A stretch of 64,000 nucleotides of DNA from Lysinimonas soli (GTDB lineage Bacteria > Actinomycetota > Actinomycetes > Actinomycetales > Microbacteriaceae). Below the pieces are notes generated by a model. It saw only the letters and a program-made list of their open reading frames with translations, did not search any database and was not told the origin of the DNA. Location: assembly GCF_042655435.1 (NCBI RefSeq), contig NZ_JBHSMG010000002.1:558001-622000 (forward strand), written 5' to 3'. Within the stretch, counting starts at the first letter, position 1. Each line of letters opens with the position of its first letter. Positions 33,059 to 40,173 of this stretch are shown here, piece after piece. A program made the translations under genes and the position numbers.

Positions 33059-34261
33059 ATGAGCGACACGATGACGATCGAGGGGGCCCGGCTGTGGGAC
33101 GGGACAGGGTTCCGCGGTCTCAGTACCGTGAGCTGGGTCGCCGACGGCGCGGATGGAGCGATCTCGTCGATCGCGCCGGCCGTGGCCGACAGCGGCTTGA
33201 GTGTGATCCCCGGGCTGGTCGACACCCACGTGCACCTGGTCGGCAATGCGGGTTCGACGCCCTCGGGGTTTCTCACCTGGCCCCTCGTGACGCGACCGGA
33301 GGAGCAGGTTCTGCACGGTCTCGCGCACGCCCGCCGCGCGCTCGACGGCGGGGTGACGACCGTGCGCGACCTCTCGGCGAACGAGGTGCAGTTCTCCCTG
33401 CGCCGCGCCCTCGAGCAGGGCATCGTCGACGGCCCGCGCGTTCTCGCCTACGGCATGGTCAGCATGACCGGCGGCCACGGCGACCTGTTCACGCCGCCGG
33501 CGGTGTCGAACCGGCCCCCCGTCGCGGACGGTCCCGATGCGTGCCGCGCCCTCGTGCGACATTGGGCTCGTGCCGGAGCCGACGGCATCAAGATCGCGAC
33601 CAGCGGGGGCGTGCTCTCGGTCGGTGACAAGGCCGCCTGGCGCAACCACACCTCGGCCGAGATCGACGCGATCGTCGACGAGGCGCACGCGCTGGGGCTG
33701 AGGGTCGCGGCTCACGCGCACACGCCCGAGGGCGTCCGGATCGCGCTCGACCACGGGGTGGACTCGATCGAGCACGGGACCCTTCTGCCCGCGGAGCAGG
33801 CGGAGCGCCTGGTCTCGGCCGGCGTCTCGGTCGCGCCGACGCTGCTGATCAACGATCGCATCGCCCACGGGGTCGGGGCGGATGAGGAGCAGGCGGCGAA
33901 GGCCGGAGCGCTTCTCGAGACGCGCGACGAGCGGCTGAGGGCGGCCGCGGACCTCGGGGTCGACTTCGTCCTGGGAACAGACGCGAATGGATTCCACGTG
34001 CGATTCGGAGAGCAGATGACGGAGGTCCGGGAGATGGCCCGGATCTTCGGATGGACGGCGGAACGCGCCCTCCAGGCCGCGACCAGTCGCGCCGCCGCGA
34101 CGGTCGGGCGGTCCGATCTCGGCAGACTCGTTCGGGGTGCGCCCGCCGACTTCGTCGTGATGCGGGGTCGACCGTGGGAGACCATCGACGAGCTCACGGT
34201 CGACCGTCTCGTCGCGGTCGTCTCCCGAGGGCGGGTGGTGCGGGGGACGCTCCCGCACTGA
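33059..34261 (+). CDS. Amidohydrolase (imidazolonepropionase / prolidase-like family)
   Basis: A 400-residue metal-dependent hydrolase. HxH metal ligands are in VDTHVHLVGNAG (about residues 54-65), the carboxylated lysine candidate is in GIKIATSGG (about 178), further histidines are in VAAHAHTPEG and SIEHGTLL, and the last Asp in LGTDANGFH. This is the arrangement of amidohydrolases that clear Xaa-Pro dipeptides or open small lactam rings. GGAAGAG precedes the ATG. It lies just after, and divergent from, the creatininase-like gene; both probably serve one pathway of N-heterocycle breakdown. Exact substrate unknown. Confidence 0.85.
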   Translation: MSDTMTIEGARLWDGTGFRGLSTVSWVADGADGAISSIAPAVADSGLSVIPGLVDTHVHLVGNAGSTPSGFLTWPLVTRPEEQVLHGLAHARRALDGGVTTVRDLSANEVQFSLRRALEQGIVDGPRVLAYGMVSMTGGHGDLFTPPAVSNRPPVADGPDACRALVRHWARAGADGIKIATSGGVLSVGDKAAWRNHTSAEIDAIVDEAHALGLRVAAHAHTPEGVRIALDHGVDSIEHGTLLPAEQAERLVSAGVSVAPTLLINDRIAHGVGADEEQAAKAGALLETRDERLRAAADLGVDFVLGTDANGFHVRFGEQMTEVREMARIFGWTAERALQAATSRAAATVGRSDLGRLVRGAPADFVVMRGRPWETIDELTVDRLVAVVSRGRVVRGTLPH

Positions 34262-34293
34262 CGCGCCCCGATCACGTCGGCCATCCCTAGACC

Positions 34294-34350
34294 TTGACGT
34301 CTACCCCTGTTCGGGAGTAGATCTATACATCACACGTATGATCAATGTGA
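34294..34350 (+). promoter_or_regulatory. Promoter region with inverted repeat before the beta-helix gene
   Basis: A possible promoter is TTGACG (34294-34299), 18 bases, TAGATC (34318-34323). Just downstream is an inverted repeat, TCACA (34330-34334) and TGTGA (34346-34350), 11 bases apart, in DNA clearly richer in A and T than the flanks. It could be a repressor site. No factor can be assigned. Confidence 0.35.
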
Positions 34351-34378
34351 CGTACGTCCAGCAAAGGAGTTGGAACAG

Positions 34379-36397
34379 ATGAGACAACGACGTCTGGCAG
34401 GCGTTCTCGGGGGGATCGCTCTCGTCACGGCCGGCCTGACCGCGGTCGGCGGTGCGCCGGCCTTCGCCACCCCGCCCATCCCGGGCCCGATCACGATCGT
34501 GGTGTCGCCCAAGGGCAACGATCACAACGCCGGCGGTCCGAGGAGCCCGTTGCGGTCGCTCGCCGCCGCCCAGGCCCTCGCGCGGATCGCCGCGCTCGCC
34601 GGCCGCGGGGTCACGGTCGAGCTGACCGACGGCACCTTCGACCTCTCCCGGCCGCTGCGGTTCAGCGCTCTGGATTCCGGACGTCCTGGCCACCCAGTCA
34701 CGTGGACGGCGGCGCCGGGAGCCAAGCCGGTGCTCTCAGGCGGCCGGAGCGTGACCGGATGGTCGGTCTCCGACGCCTCGAAGAACATCTACGTCGCCTC
34801 CGTTCCCGAAGGGCAGGACAGTCGTCAGCTGTACAAGAACGACGCGTCGGCGCCCCGGGCCGCGATCACGATCGCCCGCAGCGACGTCAGCGTCACGACC
34901 TCCGGCATGGAGATCGTGAACCCGGCTCTGAGCTACCTCGCCGACCTTCCGAACCAGAACCGGATCGAGGTCGAGAGCCAGGACTCCTTCACCGACCGCT
35001 ACGCCGTCATGCAGAGCATCAGCGGAACGACGGTGACGATGCAGCAGCCCGGATGGCAGAACAACAACTGGGGATACGACACCCTCGCGCACCCCTTCGC
35101 GGGCGGCAAGCTGCAGCTCGAGAACTCGTACTCCTTCCTCCAGCCGGGGCAGTGGTACCTCGACCCGGCGGCCGGCAAGCTGTACTACCGGGCGTCGGCC
35201 TCCGAGAACCCCAACGCGGAGTCGTTCGTGCTTCCGCGGCTGGAGTCGCTGGTGCAGATCGCCGGAAGCTACTCGCGCCCCGTGCACGACCTCAGCTTCT
35301 CGGGAATCCAGTTCTCGTACTCGACCTGGCTGTCGCCCGGAACGGCGATCGGCTATGCCGACCAGCAGAACGGCGCGTTCATTCCGCGCGCCTACCCGCA
35401 ACCGGCCGACTACCTGAGCAGCTGCCAGTCGGGATGCGCGCAGTTCGAGGGCGCGCGCAACGGCTGGAATCAGATGCCGGCCGCCGTGCAGGTGGCCGCG
35501 GCGAGCAGCGTCTCGTTCTCGGACAACACCTTCTCGCACCTCGGCCAGGTCGGTCTCGGCATCGGGCTGGACGCGAATGCGAACGCCTCGGGCATCGGCC
35601 TGGGGGTGACGTCGACGACCGTTCATCACAACCTGTTCACCGACCTCGGCGGGGCGGGCGTCGTCGTCGGCGGGGTGCAGCCCGACGCGCATCACCCGAG
35701 CAACCCGGCGATGACCCTGCGCGACATCACGATCGACAACAACCTGATCACGGATGTCGCCAAGGACTACAAGGAGATGTCCGGCATCCTCTCCACCTAT
35801 GTCGACCACGCCGTGATCGCCCACAACGAGGTGTCGAACCTCGCCTACGACGGGATCGACATCGGCTGGGGCTGGGGCGCCAACGATGCCGGGGGGAGCC
35901 CCGACTATCAGAACCGCGGTCTGTACGCCTACCAGCCGATCTACTCGACGCCGACGACGCTGAAGAACACCGAGGTGACCGACAACCTGATCCACGGCAC
36001 CAAGAAGGTCTTCCACGACGGCGGCAGCCTGTACAACCTGTCGGCGAACCCGGGGGCCGTGTTCAGCGGCAACTACATCTACGACAACCTGCACACCGTG
36101 GGGCTGTACCTCGACGAGGGCTCGCGCTACGTCACGGAGCAGAACAACGTGGTGCAGGACTCGGGGGCGTGGGTCTTCACGAACTCCTACGGCAACAACT
36201 ACACACGGGATGACGTGATCCAGAACAACTGGTACAACTCCGGATTCGCCCAGACCCCGAACGCCGCCACGCGCAACATCCAGGTGACCGGCAACATCAA
36301 GGTGACCGGTACGGCCTGGCCCGCCGATGCCCTGCAGGTGATCGCGAACGCCGGCATCGAGCCGGCGTTGCGCACCTTCCCGGGCGTCACCCCCTAG
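34379..36397 (+). CDS. Secreted right-handed parallel beta-helix protein (probable glycan-active enzyme)
   Basis: A 672-residue exported protein. A signal peptide (MRQRRLAGVLGG, hydrophobic core, cleavage after APAFA near residue 29) precedes an N-terminal VVSPKGNDHNAGGPRSPLRSL block of the DUF1565/GH141-like kind, with the PVTWTAAPGAKPVLSGG strand near residue 108. From about 310 the chain holds short strands with repeated N-N-x-(V/I) corners (FSDNTFSHL, VHHNLFTDL, IDNNLITDV, IAHNEVSNL, VTDNLIHG, FSGNYIYDN), the mark of pectin-lyase-like helices. ATG 34379 has AAAGGAG nine bases upstream. Enzyme type is uncertain: alpha-galactosidase, fucosidase-like or lyase are possible. Confidence 0.75.
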   Translation: MRQRRLAGVLGGIALVTAGLTAVGGAPAFATPPIPGPITIVVSPKGNDHNAGGPRSPLRSLAAAQALARIAALAGRGVTVELTDGTFDLSRPLRFSALDSGRPGHPVTWTAAPGAKPVLSGGRSVTGWSVSDASKNIYVASVPEGQDSRQLYKNDASAPRAAITIARSDVSVTTSGMEIVNPALSYLADLPNQNRIEVESQDSFTDRYAVMQSISGTTVTMQQPGWQNNNWGYDTLAHPFAGGKLQLENSYSFLQPGQWYLDPAAGKLYYRASASENPNAESFVLPRLESLVQIAGSYSRPVHDLSFSGIQFSYSTWLSPGTAIGYADQQNGAFIPRAYPQPADYLSSCQSGCAQFEGARNGWNQMPAAVQVAAASSVSFSDNTFSHLGQVGLGIGLDANANASGIGLGVTSTTVHHNLFTDLGGAGVVVGGVQPDAHHPSNPAMTLRDITIDNNLITDVAKDYKEMSGILSTYVDHAVIAHNEVSNLAYDGIDIGWGWGANDAGGSPDYQNRGLYAYQPIYSTPTTLKNTEVTDNLIHGTKKVFHDGGSLYNLSANPGAVFSGNYIYDNLHTVGLYLDEGSRYVTEQNNVVQDSGAWVFTNSYGNNYTRDDVIQNNWYNSGFAQTPNAATRNIQVTGNIKVTGTAWPADALQVIANAGIEPALRTFPGVTP

Positions 36398-36409
36398 CGG
36401 GGATGCCGG

Positions 36410-36451
36410 GGTGCAGGGGCGGGGGAGCTGCGGCTGTCCCGCCCCTGCACC
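36410..36451 (+). terminator. Strong terminator hairpin after the beta-helix gene
   Basis: Arms GGTGCAGGGGCGGG (36410-36423) and its exact complement (36438-36451), 14 bases each, with a 14-base loop, starting 13 bases after the stop codon. Further partial pairing extends the foot of the stem. No T-run follows, as usual for GC-rich actinobacterial terminators. Confidence 0.7.
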
Positions 36452-36477
36452 GGCACCTGAGTGGCCACAATGGAGTC

Positions 36478-37521
36478 GTGCAGCAGCGCATCGAACGGCT
36501 GACCACGTCCGACGGCGTGCAGATCGCGTACGCCTCGGTCGGCTCGGGTCGGCCGATCGTCTACGTCACGGGCTGGCTCAGTCACCTCGAACTCGGGTGG
36601 GAGCTGCGGCAGGAGCGCGCGTTCTATGAGGGGCTCGCCGCGGGATGCCGGCTGCTGCGGTACGACCGTGCCGGGTCGGGGTTGTCGGTCCCGTCCGCGC
36701 CGTCCGAGGCTCCGGATTCGGATTCCTCGCCGTCCCTGGAGCGCGAGCTCGATCAGCTGAGCGCGGTGATCGCGACCCTGGGACCGGAGCCGTTCGACCT
36801 GGTGGGCACCTCGATGGGGTCCCTGGTCGCCGTCGCCTGGGCGGCCGCGCACCCGGAGTCGGTCCGCAGCCTCGTGCTGTACGGGGGGTGGGTGCGCGGC
36901 GCCGACATCTCCCCGTCGGGTGCGCAGGAGAACGTGCTCGGGCTGATCGACTCGCACTGGGGGCTGGGATCCGACGTGCTCACCGAGATCTTCGCGCCGG
37001 ACGCCGATGCGACGACGCGGCAGGAGTTCGGTCGCTACCAGCGGGCCTGCTCGACGGCGGCGACCGCGCGGGCGCTCCTGGCGATGAGCTACCGGCTCGA
37101 CATCGGCGAGCTCCTCGGCGAGGTACGCGCGCCGACTCTCGTCGTGCACCGCGCGCATGACCGGGCCGTGCCGCTGGCCCAGGCCGCCGTCCTTGTCGAC
37201 GGGATCGCCGGGGCGCAGCTGATCGTGCTTCCGGGCCGTTCGCACCTGCCGTACATCGGGGATGCGCACGAGCTCGTGACCACGATTCGACGATTCCTGG
37301 GTCTGCGGGCCGCACGCCGGGGTGCCCTCGACCTGACCCCGCGGCAGCGCGAGGTGGCGGCCCTGGTCAGTGCGGGATGCACCAATCGCGAGATCGCGGA
37401 GCGGCTCGGCATCGGTGAGCGCTCCGCCGAGGGCCATGTGGAGCGGATCCGGTTGCGGCTGGCGGTCCGGTCGCGTGCGCAGATCGCCGCCTGGCATGCC
37501 GCTCAGGGGGACCGGCGCTGA
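36478..37521 (+). CDS. Alpha/beta-hydrolase fused to a LuxR-type helix-turn-helix
   Basis: A 347-residue two-domain protein. Residues about 1-280 form an alpha/beta-hydrolase: oxyanion region VYVTGWLSHLELGW, nucleophile elbow GTSMGS, a late Asp in VVHRAHDRAVP and a His in GRSHLPY. Residues about 285-345 are a LuxR/GerE domain: LTPRQREVAALVSAGCTNREIAERLGIG. GTG 36478 is the only reasonable start, with GGAG three bases before it; an ATG at 36470 is out of frame. Such fusions are thought to sense a small molecule in the hydrolase fold and act on transcription. It sits between two strong hairpins, so it is transcribed on its own. Confidence 0.82.
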   Translation: MQQRIERLTTSDGVQIAYASVGSGRPIVYVTGWLSHLELGWELRQERAFYEGLAAGCRLLRYDRAGSGLSVPSAPSEAPDSDSSPSLERELDQLSAVIATLGPEPFDLVGTSMGSLVAVAWAAAHPESVRSLVLYGGWVRGADISPSGAQENVLGLIDSHWGLGSDVLTEIFAPDADATTRQEFGRYQRACSTAATARALLAMSYRLDIGELLGEVRAPTLVVHRAHDRAVPLAQAAVLVDGIAGAQLIVLPGRSHLPYIGDAHELVTTIRRFLGLRAARRGALDLTPRQREVAALVSAGCTNREIAERLGIGERSAEGHVERIRLRLAVRSRAQIAAWHAAQGDRR

Positions 37522-37527
37522 GCGGCG

Positions 37528-37548
37528 AGGTGGGGTAATTCCCCGCCT
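37528..37548 (+). terminator. Terminator hairpin after the hydrolase-LuxR gene
   Basis: Arms AGGTGGGG (37528-37535) and CCCCGCCT (37541-37548) with a five-base TAATT loop; one T-G pair. It begins seven bases after the stop. Confidence 0.5.
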
Positions 37549-37608
37549 GTCGCGCGGCGCGGCATCCAGCAGAGTGGGGCGATCGACTCGAGACGCTCAG
37601 GAGCAGCC

Positions 37609-38280
37609 ATGATCGACACCACCCCGACCACCCCGTCGACCCCGACCATCGGGTTCGAGCTGCACCGCCGCAGGGGGCCCTTCAACGCCGCCTTCTTCCG
37701 CGTGATGGGTCCGTACCTCGAGCGGAGTCTTCGCCCGCGCAAGCGACGCGTCTTCGCGGAGCTGCCTCGCGAGGTGGTCGAGATCGGGTCCGGCGTCGGC
37801 GCCAACCTCGCCTACCTCCCGGCCGGTGGTCGTCTCATCGCGATCGAGCCGAACCGGTACATGCATGCGCGCCTCCGGTCGGCGGCGCAGCGCCACGGCG
37901 TGCAGCTCGAGCTGCACGAGGCGATGGCCGAGCGCACGGGCCTGCCCGACCACAGCGTCGACAGCGTGATCTCGTCGCTCGTGCTGTGCTCCGTGGCCGA
38001 TCCCCTGGCGGTGCTCGCCGAGATCCGCCGCCTGCTGCGCCCGGGCGGCACCTTTCGCTTCGTCGAGCACGTCGCGGCCGCGGACGGCTCGGTGACCCGC
38101 GCCGCGCAGCGGATCCTCCGCCGGCCCTGGGCGTGGACCTTCGAGGGCTGCTCGTGCGAGCGGGACCTCGAGCAGTCCATCCTCGAGGCCGGATTCGCGA
38201 GCGTGAGCGTCGAGCACTATCGACTGCAGACCCCCTTCCTTCCCTTCAACACGCACATCGCCGGTACGGCGCAGGCGTGA
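37609..38280 (+). CDS. Class I SAM-dependent methyltransferase
   Basis: A 223-residue methyltransferase of the Methyltransf_11 class. Motif I is VVEIGSGVGANLAYLP (about residues 57-72), the acidic residue of motif II is in LIAIEPN, and motif IV/post-I reads DHSVDSVISSLVLCSVADP. RPGGTFRFVEHV is typical of UbiE/Coq5-like enzymes. It has a substrate-side C-terminal region with CSCERDLEQSILEAGFASVSVEHY. GGAGCAGCC precedes the ATG. It is followed by a four-base overlap with a hotdog-fold gene. Methyl acceptor unknown. Confidence 0.85.
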   Translation: MIDTTPTTPSTPTIGFELHRRRGPFNAAFFRVMGPYLERSLRPRKRRVFAELPREVVEIGSGVGANLAYLPAGGRLIAIEPNRYMHARLRSAAQRHGVQLELHEAMAERTGLPDHSVDSVISSLVLCSVADPLAVLAEIRRLLRPGGTFRFVEHVAAADGSVTRAAQRILRRPWAWTFEGCSCERDLEQSILEAGFASVSVEHYRLQTPFLPFNTHIAGTAQA

Positions 38281-38801
38281 CGGACGTGATCCGGCACGGG
38301 GAGCCGGGCGTGAGATCCGAGACCTTCGAGTGGGCCGGCCCCGTCATCGGCTCGCGCGTCGACACCGGGGTGTCGGGGGTGGCGTACCTGAGCGGCCTCG
38401 GCGACGGGGTGTTCGCCCCACCGCCGATCGGCCCTCTGATCAGTGCCGAGATCCTCGAGGTCGCGCAGGGGAGGGTTCAGCTGCTCTGTTCGGCATCCGA
38501 GTCCCAGTTCGGTCTTCTCCGGGAACTCGATCCGGGCGCGGCGAACCTTCTGGTCAACGCCGCCATCGCGTGCGTCGGGCACAGCCTGACCGGGCCCCGG
38601 CAAGGATGGGCGACGGTCGAATCGCGCACCCGCTACATCCGGCCGGTCTCGCCGCAGCCCGGCGCCCTGACGGCGACCGCCGAGGTGGTGATGTCGCTGC
38701 CGTTGCGCACCGTGGTCAGGGGCGAACTCGCCGATGGTCGTGGTCAGGTGCTGTCGACCGTCACGGCGACGCTGCACCTCTTCGACTTCGACGGGGAGTA
38801 G
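38277..38801 (+). CDS. Hotdog-fold thioesterase-like protein
   Basis: A 174-residue protein that looks like the PaaI/DUF4442-type hotdog family: LISAEILEVAQGRVQLLCSASESQFGL, then LVNAAIACVGHSLTGPRQGWATVESRTRYIRPV and a final antiparallel strand pair ending HLFDFDGE. The GTG overlaps the methyltransferase stop. Such proteins hydrolyse acyl-CoA or acyl-carrier thioesters. Its last codons and stop lie inside the left copy of a 70-bp repeat that is also present at 54331, so the gene end borders a rearrangement. Confidence 0.7.
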   Translation: MTDVIRHGEPGVRSETFEWAGPVIGSRVDTGVSGVAYLSGLGDGVFAPPPIGPLISAEILEVAQGRVQLLCSASESQFGLLRELDPGAANLLVNAAIACVGHSLTGPRQGWATVESRTRYIRPVSPQPGALTATAEVVMSLPLRTVVRGELADGRGQVLSTVTATLHLFDFDGE

Positions 38802-38863
38802 TTCGGGATGCGGAGCTCGCGGGCGCGCGCTCGCAGGGTGGCGTAGGTCTCCTCGGTCGGTGC
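38794..38863. repeat. Left copy of a 70-bp direct repeat
   Basis: Identical to 54331-54400 at 69 of 70 positions (the single change is at 38831, T against A) and in the same orientation. It contains the last two codons and stop of the thioesterase gene. Read leftward it encodes the SAP-like gene's PTEETYATLRARARELRIPN block. Together the two copies bound the whole carbohydrate locus. Confidence 0.9.
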
Positions 38864-38931
38864 GGGCGTCGGGGTTCGGTCGGTCTCGGTGTCGGTGCTG
38901 GTGCAGCTGCCGGGGTGGTCTTCGCGACGGC
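38802..38931 (-). pseudogene. Remnant of a SAP-like, Ala/Pro-linker gene (paralogue of the gene at 54284)
   Basis: Read leftward, this gap between the ROK gene and the thioesterase gene codes for AVAKTTPAAAPAPTPRPTEP in one frame, which is like the linker of the intact gene (AKTVAEAVAGEPAS), and, one frame over, for PTEETYATLRARARELRIPNYS, which is nearly identical to its C-terminal block. So a frameshift separates the two parts. The final residues (RMSKVELQRRIADRG in the intact gene) are replaced by unrelated sequence. It has no start or upstream part. A decayed copy is the simplest reading. Confidence 0.65.
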
Positions 38932-40098
38932 TTAAACGACGAGCGCGCGAATCGCCGCCGCGGCGGCGCCGCGGGCCCAGTCCTCGAAGGTGTGAGGGCG
39001 CACCACGATGCGGGCGTGCACAGCGGACCCGAAGACGTGCTCCGCGTAGGTCTGGCGCAGCCGCTCCTCGAACAGATCGAAGTGGGCGACCGCCTCGCCG
39101 CCGATGATGACGAGCTCCGGTCCGACCATGTTGACCAGGCTGGCGATCGCCGTTCCGACCACGGCGCCGGCCTCGCCGAACGCCTGACATGCCGCTGCAT
39201 CGCCGGCGTGCGCCAGGTCGACCGCCTCCTCGATGTCGATGGACCGGCCGTGCGCCTGCGAGATCGCACCGACGATGGAGCTCGTCGCCGCCACCGCTTC
39301 CACGCAGCCCCGTCGACCGCAGGGGCAGATCCGGTCCGGCGAGGTAAGAGGCAGGTGGCCGATCTCGCCGGCGACGCCGTAGGCGCCCTCGACGACTTCG
39401 CCGTTCAGATGGAGGCCGGAACCGATCCCGCGCCCGATCGTGACGATCGCGAACGAGCTGGTCCCGAGCCCGACACCGAACCAGTGCTCGCCGATCGTGA
39501 GGGCGCGGACGTCGTTCTCGATGATCACCGGCATTGTGAGCCGTCGGCCGAGCTCGGCGCCCAGCTCGACATGACTCCACCCCATGAGGGCGGACTCGCG
39601 GACCATGCCGCTGTCGGTGTCCACGTCACCCGAGACGGCGACTCCGACGCAGGAGAGGCGGGGGCCGAGCGCACCGAGCGCGATCTGCAGACGCTCGCAC
39701 ATCGCCACGATCCCGTTGACGACGTCGTTCGGTTCATGCGATACCAGGGGAGTCCGCTCGGTGGCGAGGATGCGGGTGGTGATGTCGGAGGCCACGCCGA
39801 TGAGCTCGTCGGCGTTGACTTTGACGCCGATCGCGACCATGGCCTCGGGCACGATCGCGACGGGCGCCATCGGCCGGCCGGGAAGACCGTCGCGTCGAGA
39901 GTCCAGGGTGTCGTCGACGAGCCCCACCGTAACGAGAGGGATGACGGCCTTCGTCACGGCGGCCTGCGACAGCCCGGTGAGACGGGCCACCTCGGTCCGG
40001 CTGATCGGGCTGTGCGTGAGGATCGTCGTGAACACGCGAGTGGCGGAGTCCGTCGACGACCGCAGAAGCGCGGTGCGCGCGTGGGTCTCGTCGTTCAT
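38932..40098 (-). CDS. ROK-family transcriptional regulator (NagC/XylR type)
   Basis: A 388-residue repressor. The N-terminal winged helix is SRTEVARLTGLSQAAVTKAV, followed by the two-lobed ROK sugar-kinase fold: GVGLGTSSFAIVTIGRGIG, HLNGEVVEGAYGVAGEIGH and the zinc-binding CPCGRRGCVEAVA. ATG 40098 is chosen because AAGGAA lies ten bases upstream; a GTG at 40125 would lie inside the hairpin stem behind the previous gene. It is the last gene of the leftward sugar operon and likely represses it (and the divergent GH36 gene) through the palindrome at 45964. The effector is probably a sugar or sugar phosphate from the imported glycan. Confidence 0.9.
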   Translation of the reverse strand: MNDETHARTALLRSSTDSATRVFTTILTHSPISRTEVARLTGLSQAAVTKAVIPLVTVGLVDDTLDSRRDGLPGRPMAPVAIVPEAMVAIGVKVNADELIGVASDITTRILATERTPLVSHEPNDVVNGIVAMCERLQIALGALGPRLSCVGVAVSGDVDTDSGMVRESALMGWSHVELGAELGRRLTMPVIIENDVRALTIGEHWFGVGLGTSSFAIVTIGRGIGSGLHLNGEVVEGAYGVAGEIGHLPLTSPDRICPCGRRGCVEAVAATSSIVGAISQAHGRSIDIEEAVDLAHAGDAAACQAFGEAGAVVGTAIASLVNMVGPELVIIGGEAVAHFDLFEERLRQTYAEHVFGSAVHARIVVRPHTFEDWARGAAAAAIRALVV

Positions 40099-40124
40099 CG
40101 GATGATTCCTTGCTCGTGCGGACA

Positions 40125-40162
40125 CACTAGCGGGCGGGAGCAGGAGCCCCCGCCCGCTAGTG
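40125..40162 (-). terminator. Strong hairpin behind the sugar-binding-protein gene
   Basis: Perfect 14-base arms (40125-40138 and 40149-40162, outer bases CACTAG and CTAGTG) with a ten-base loop. It starts 11 bases after the stop of the leftward binding-protein gene and ends 27 bases before the ROK start. It may terminate partly or stabilise the binding-protein mRNA. Confidence 0.65.
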
Positions 40163-40173
40163 GAGGATCCTCG

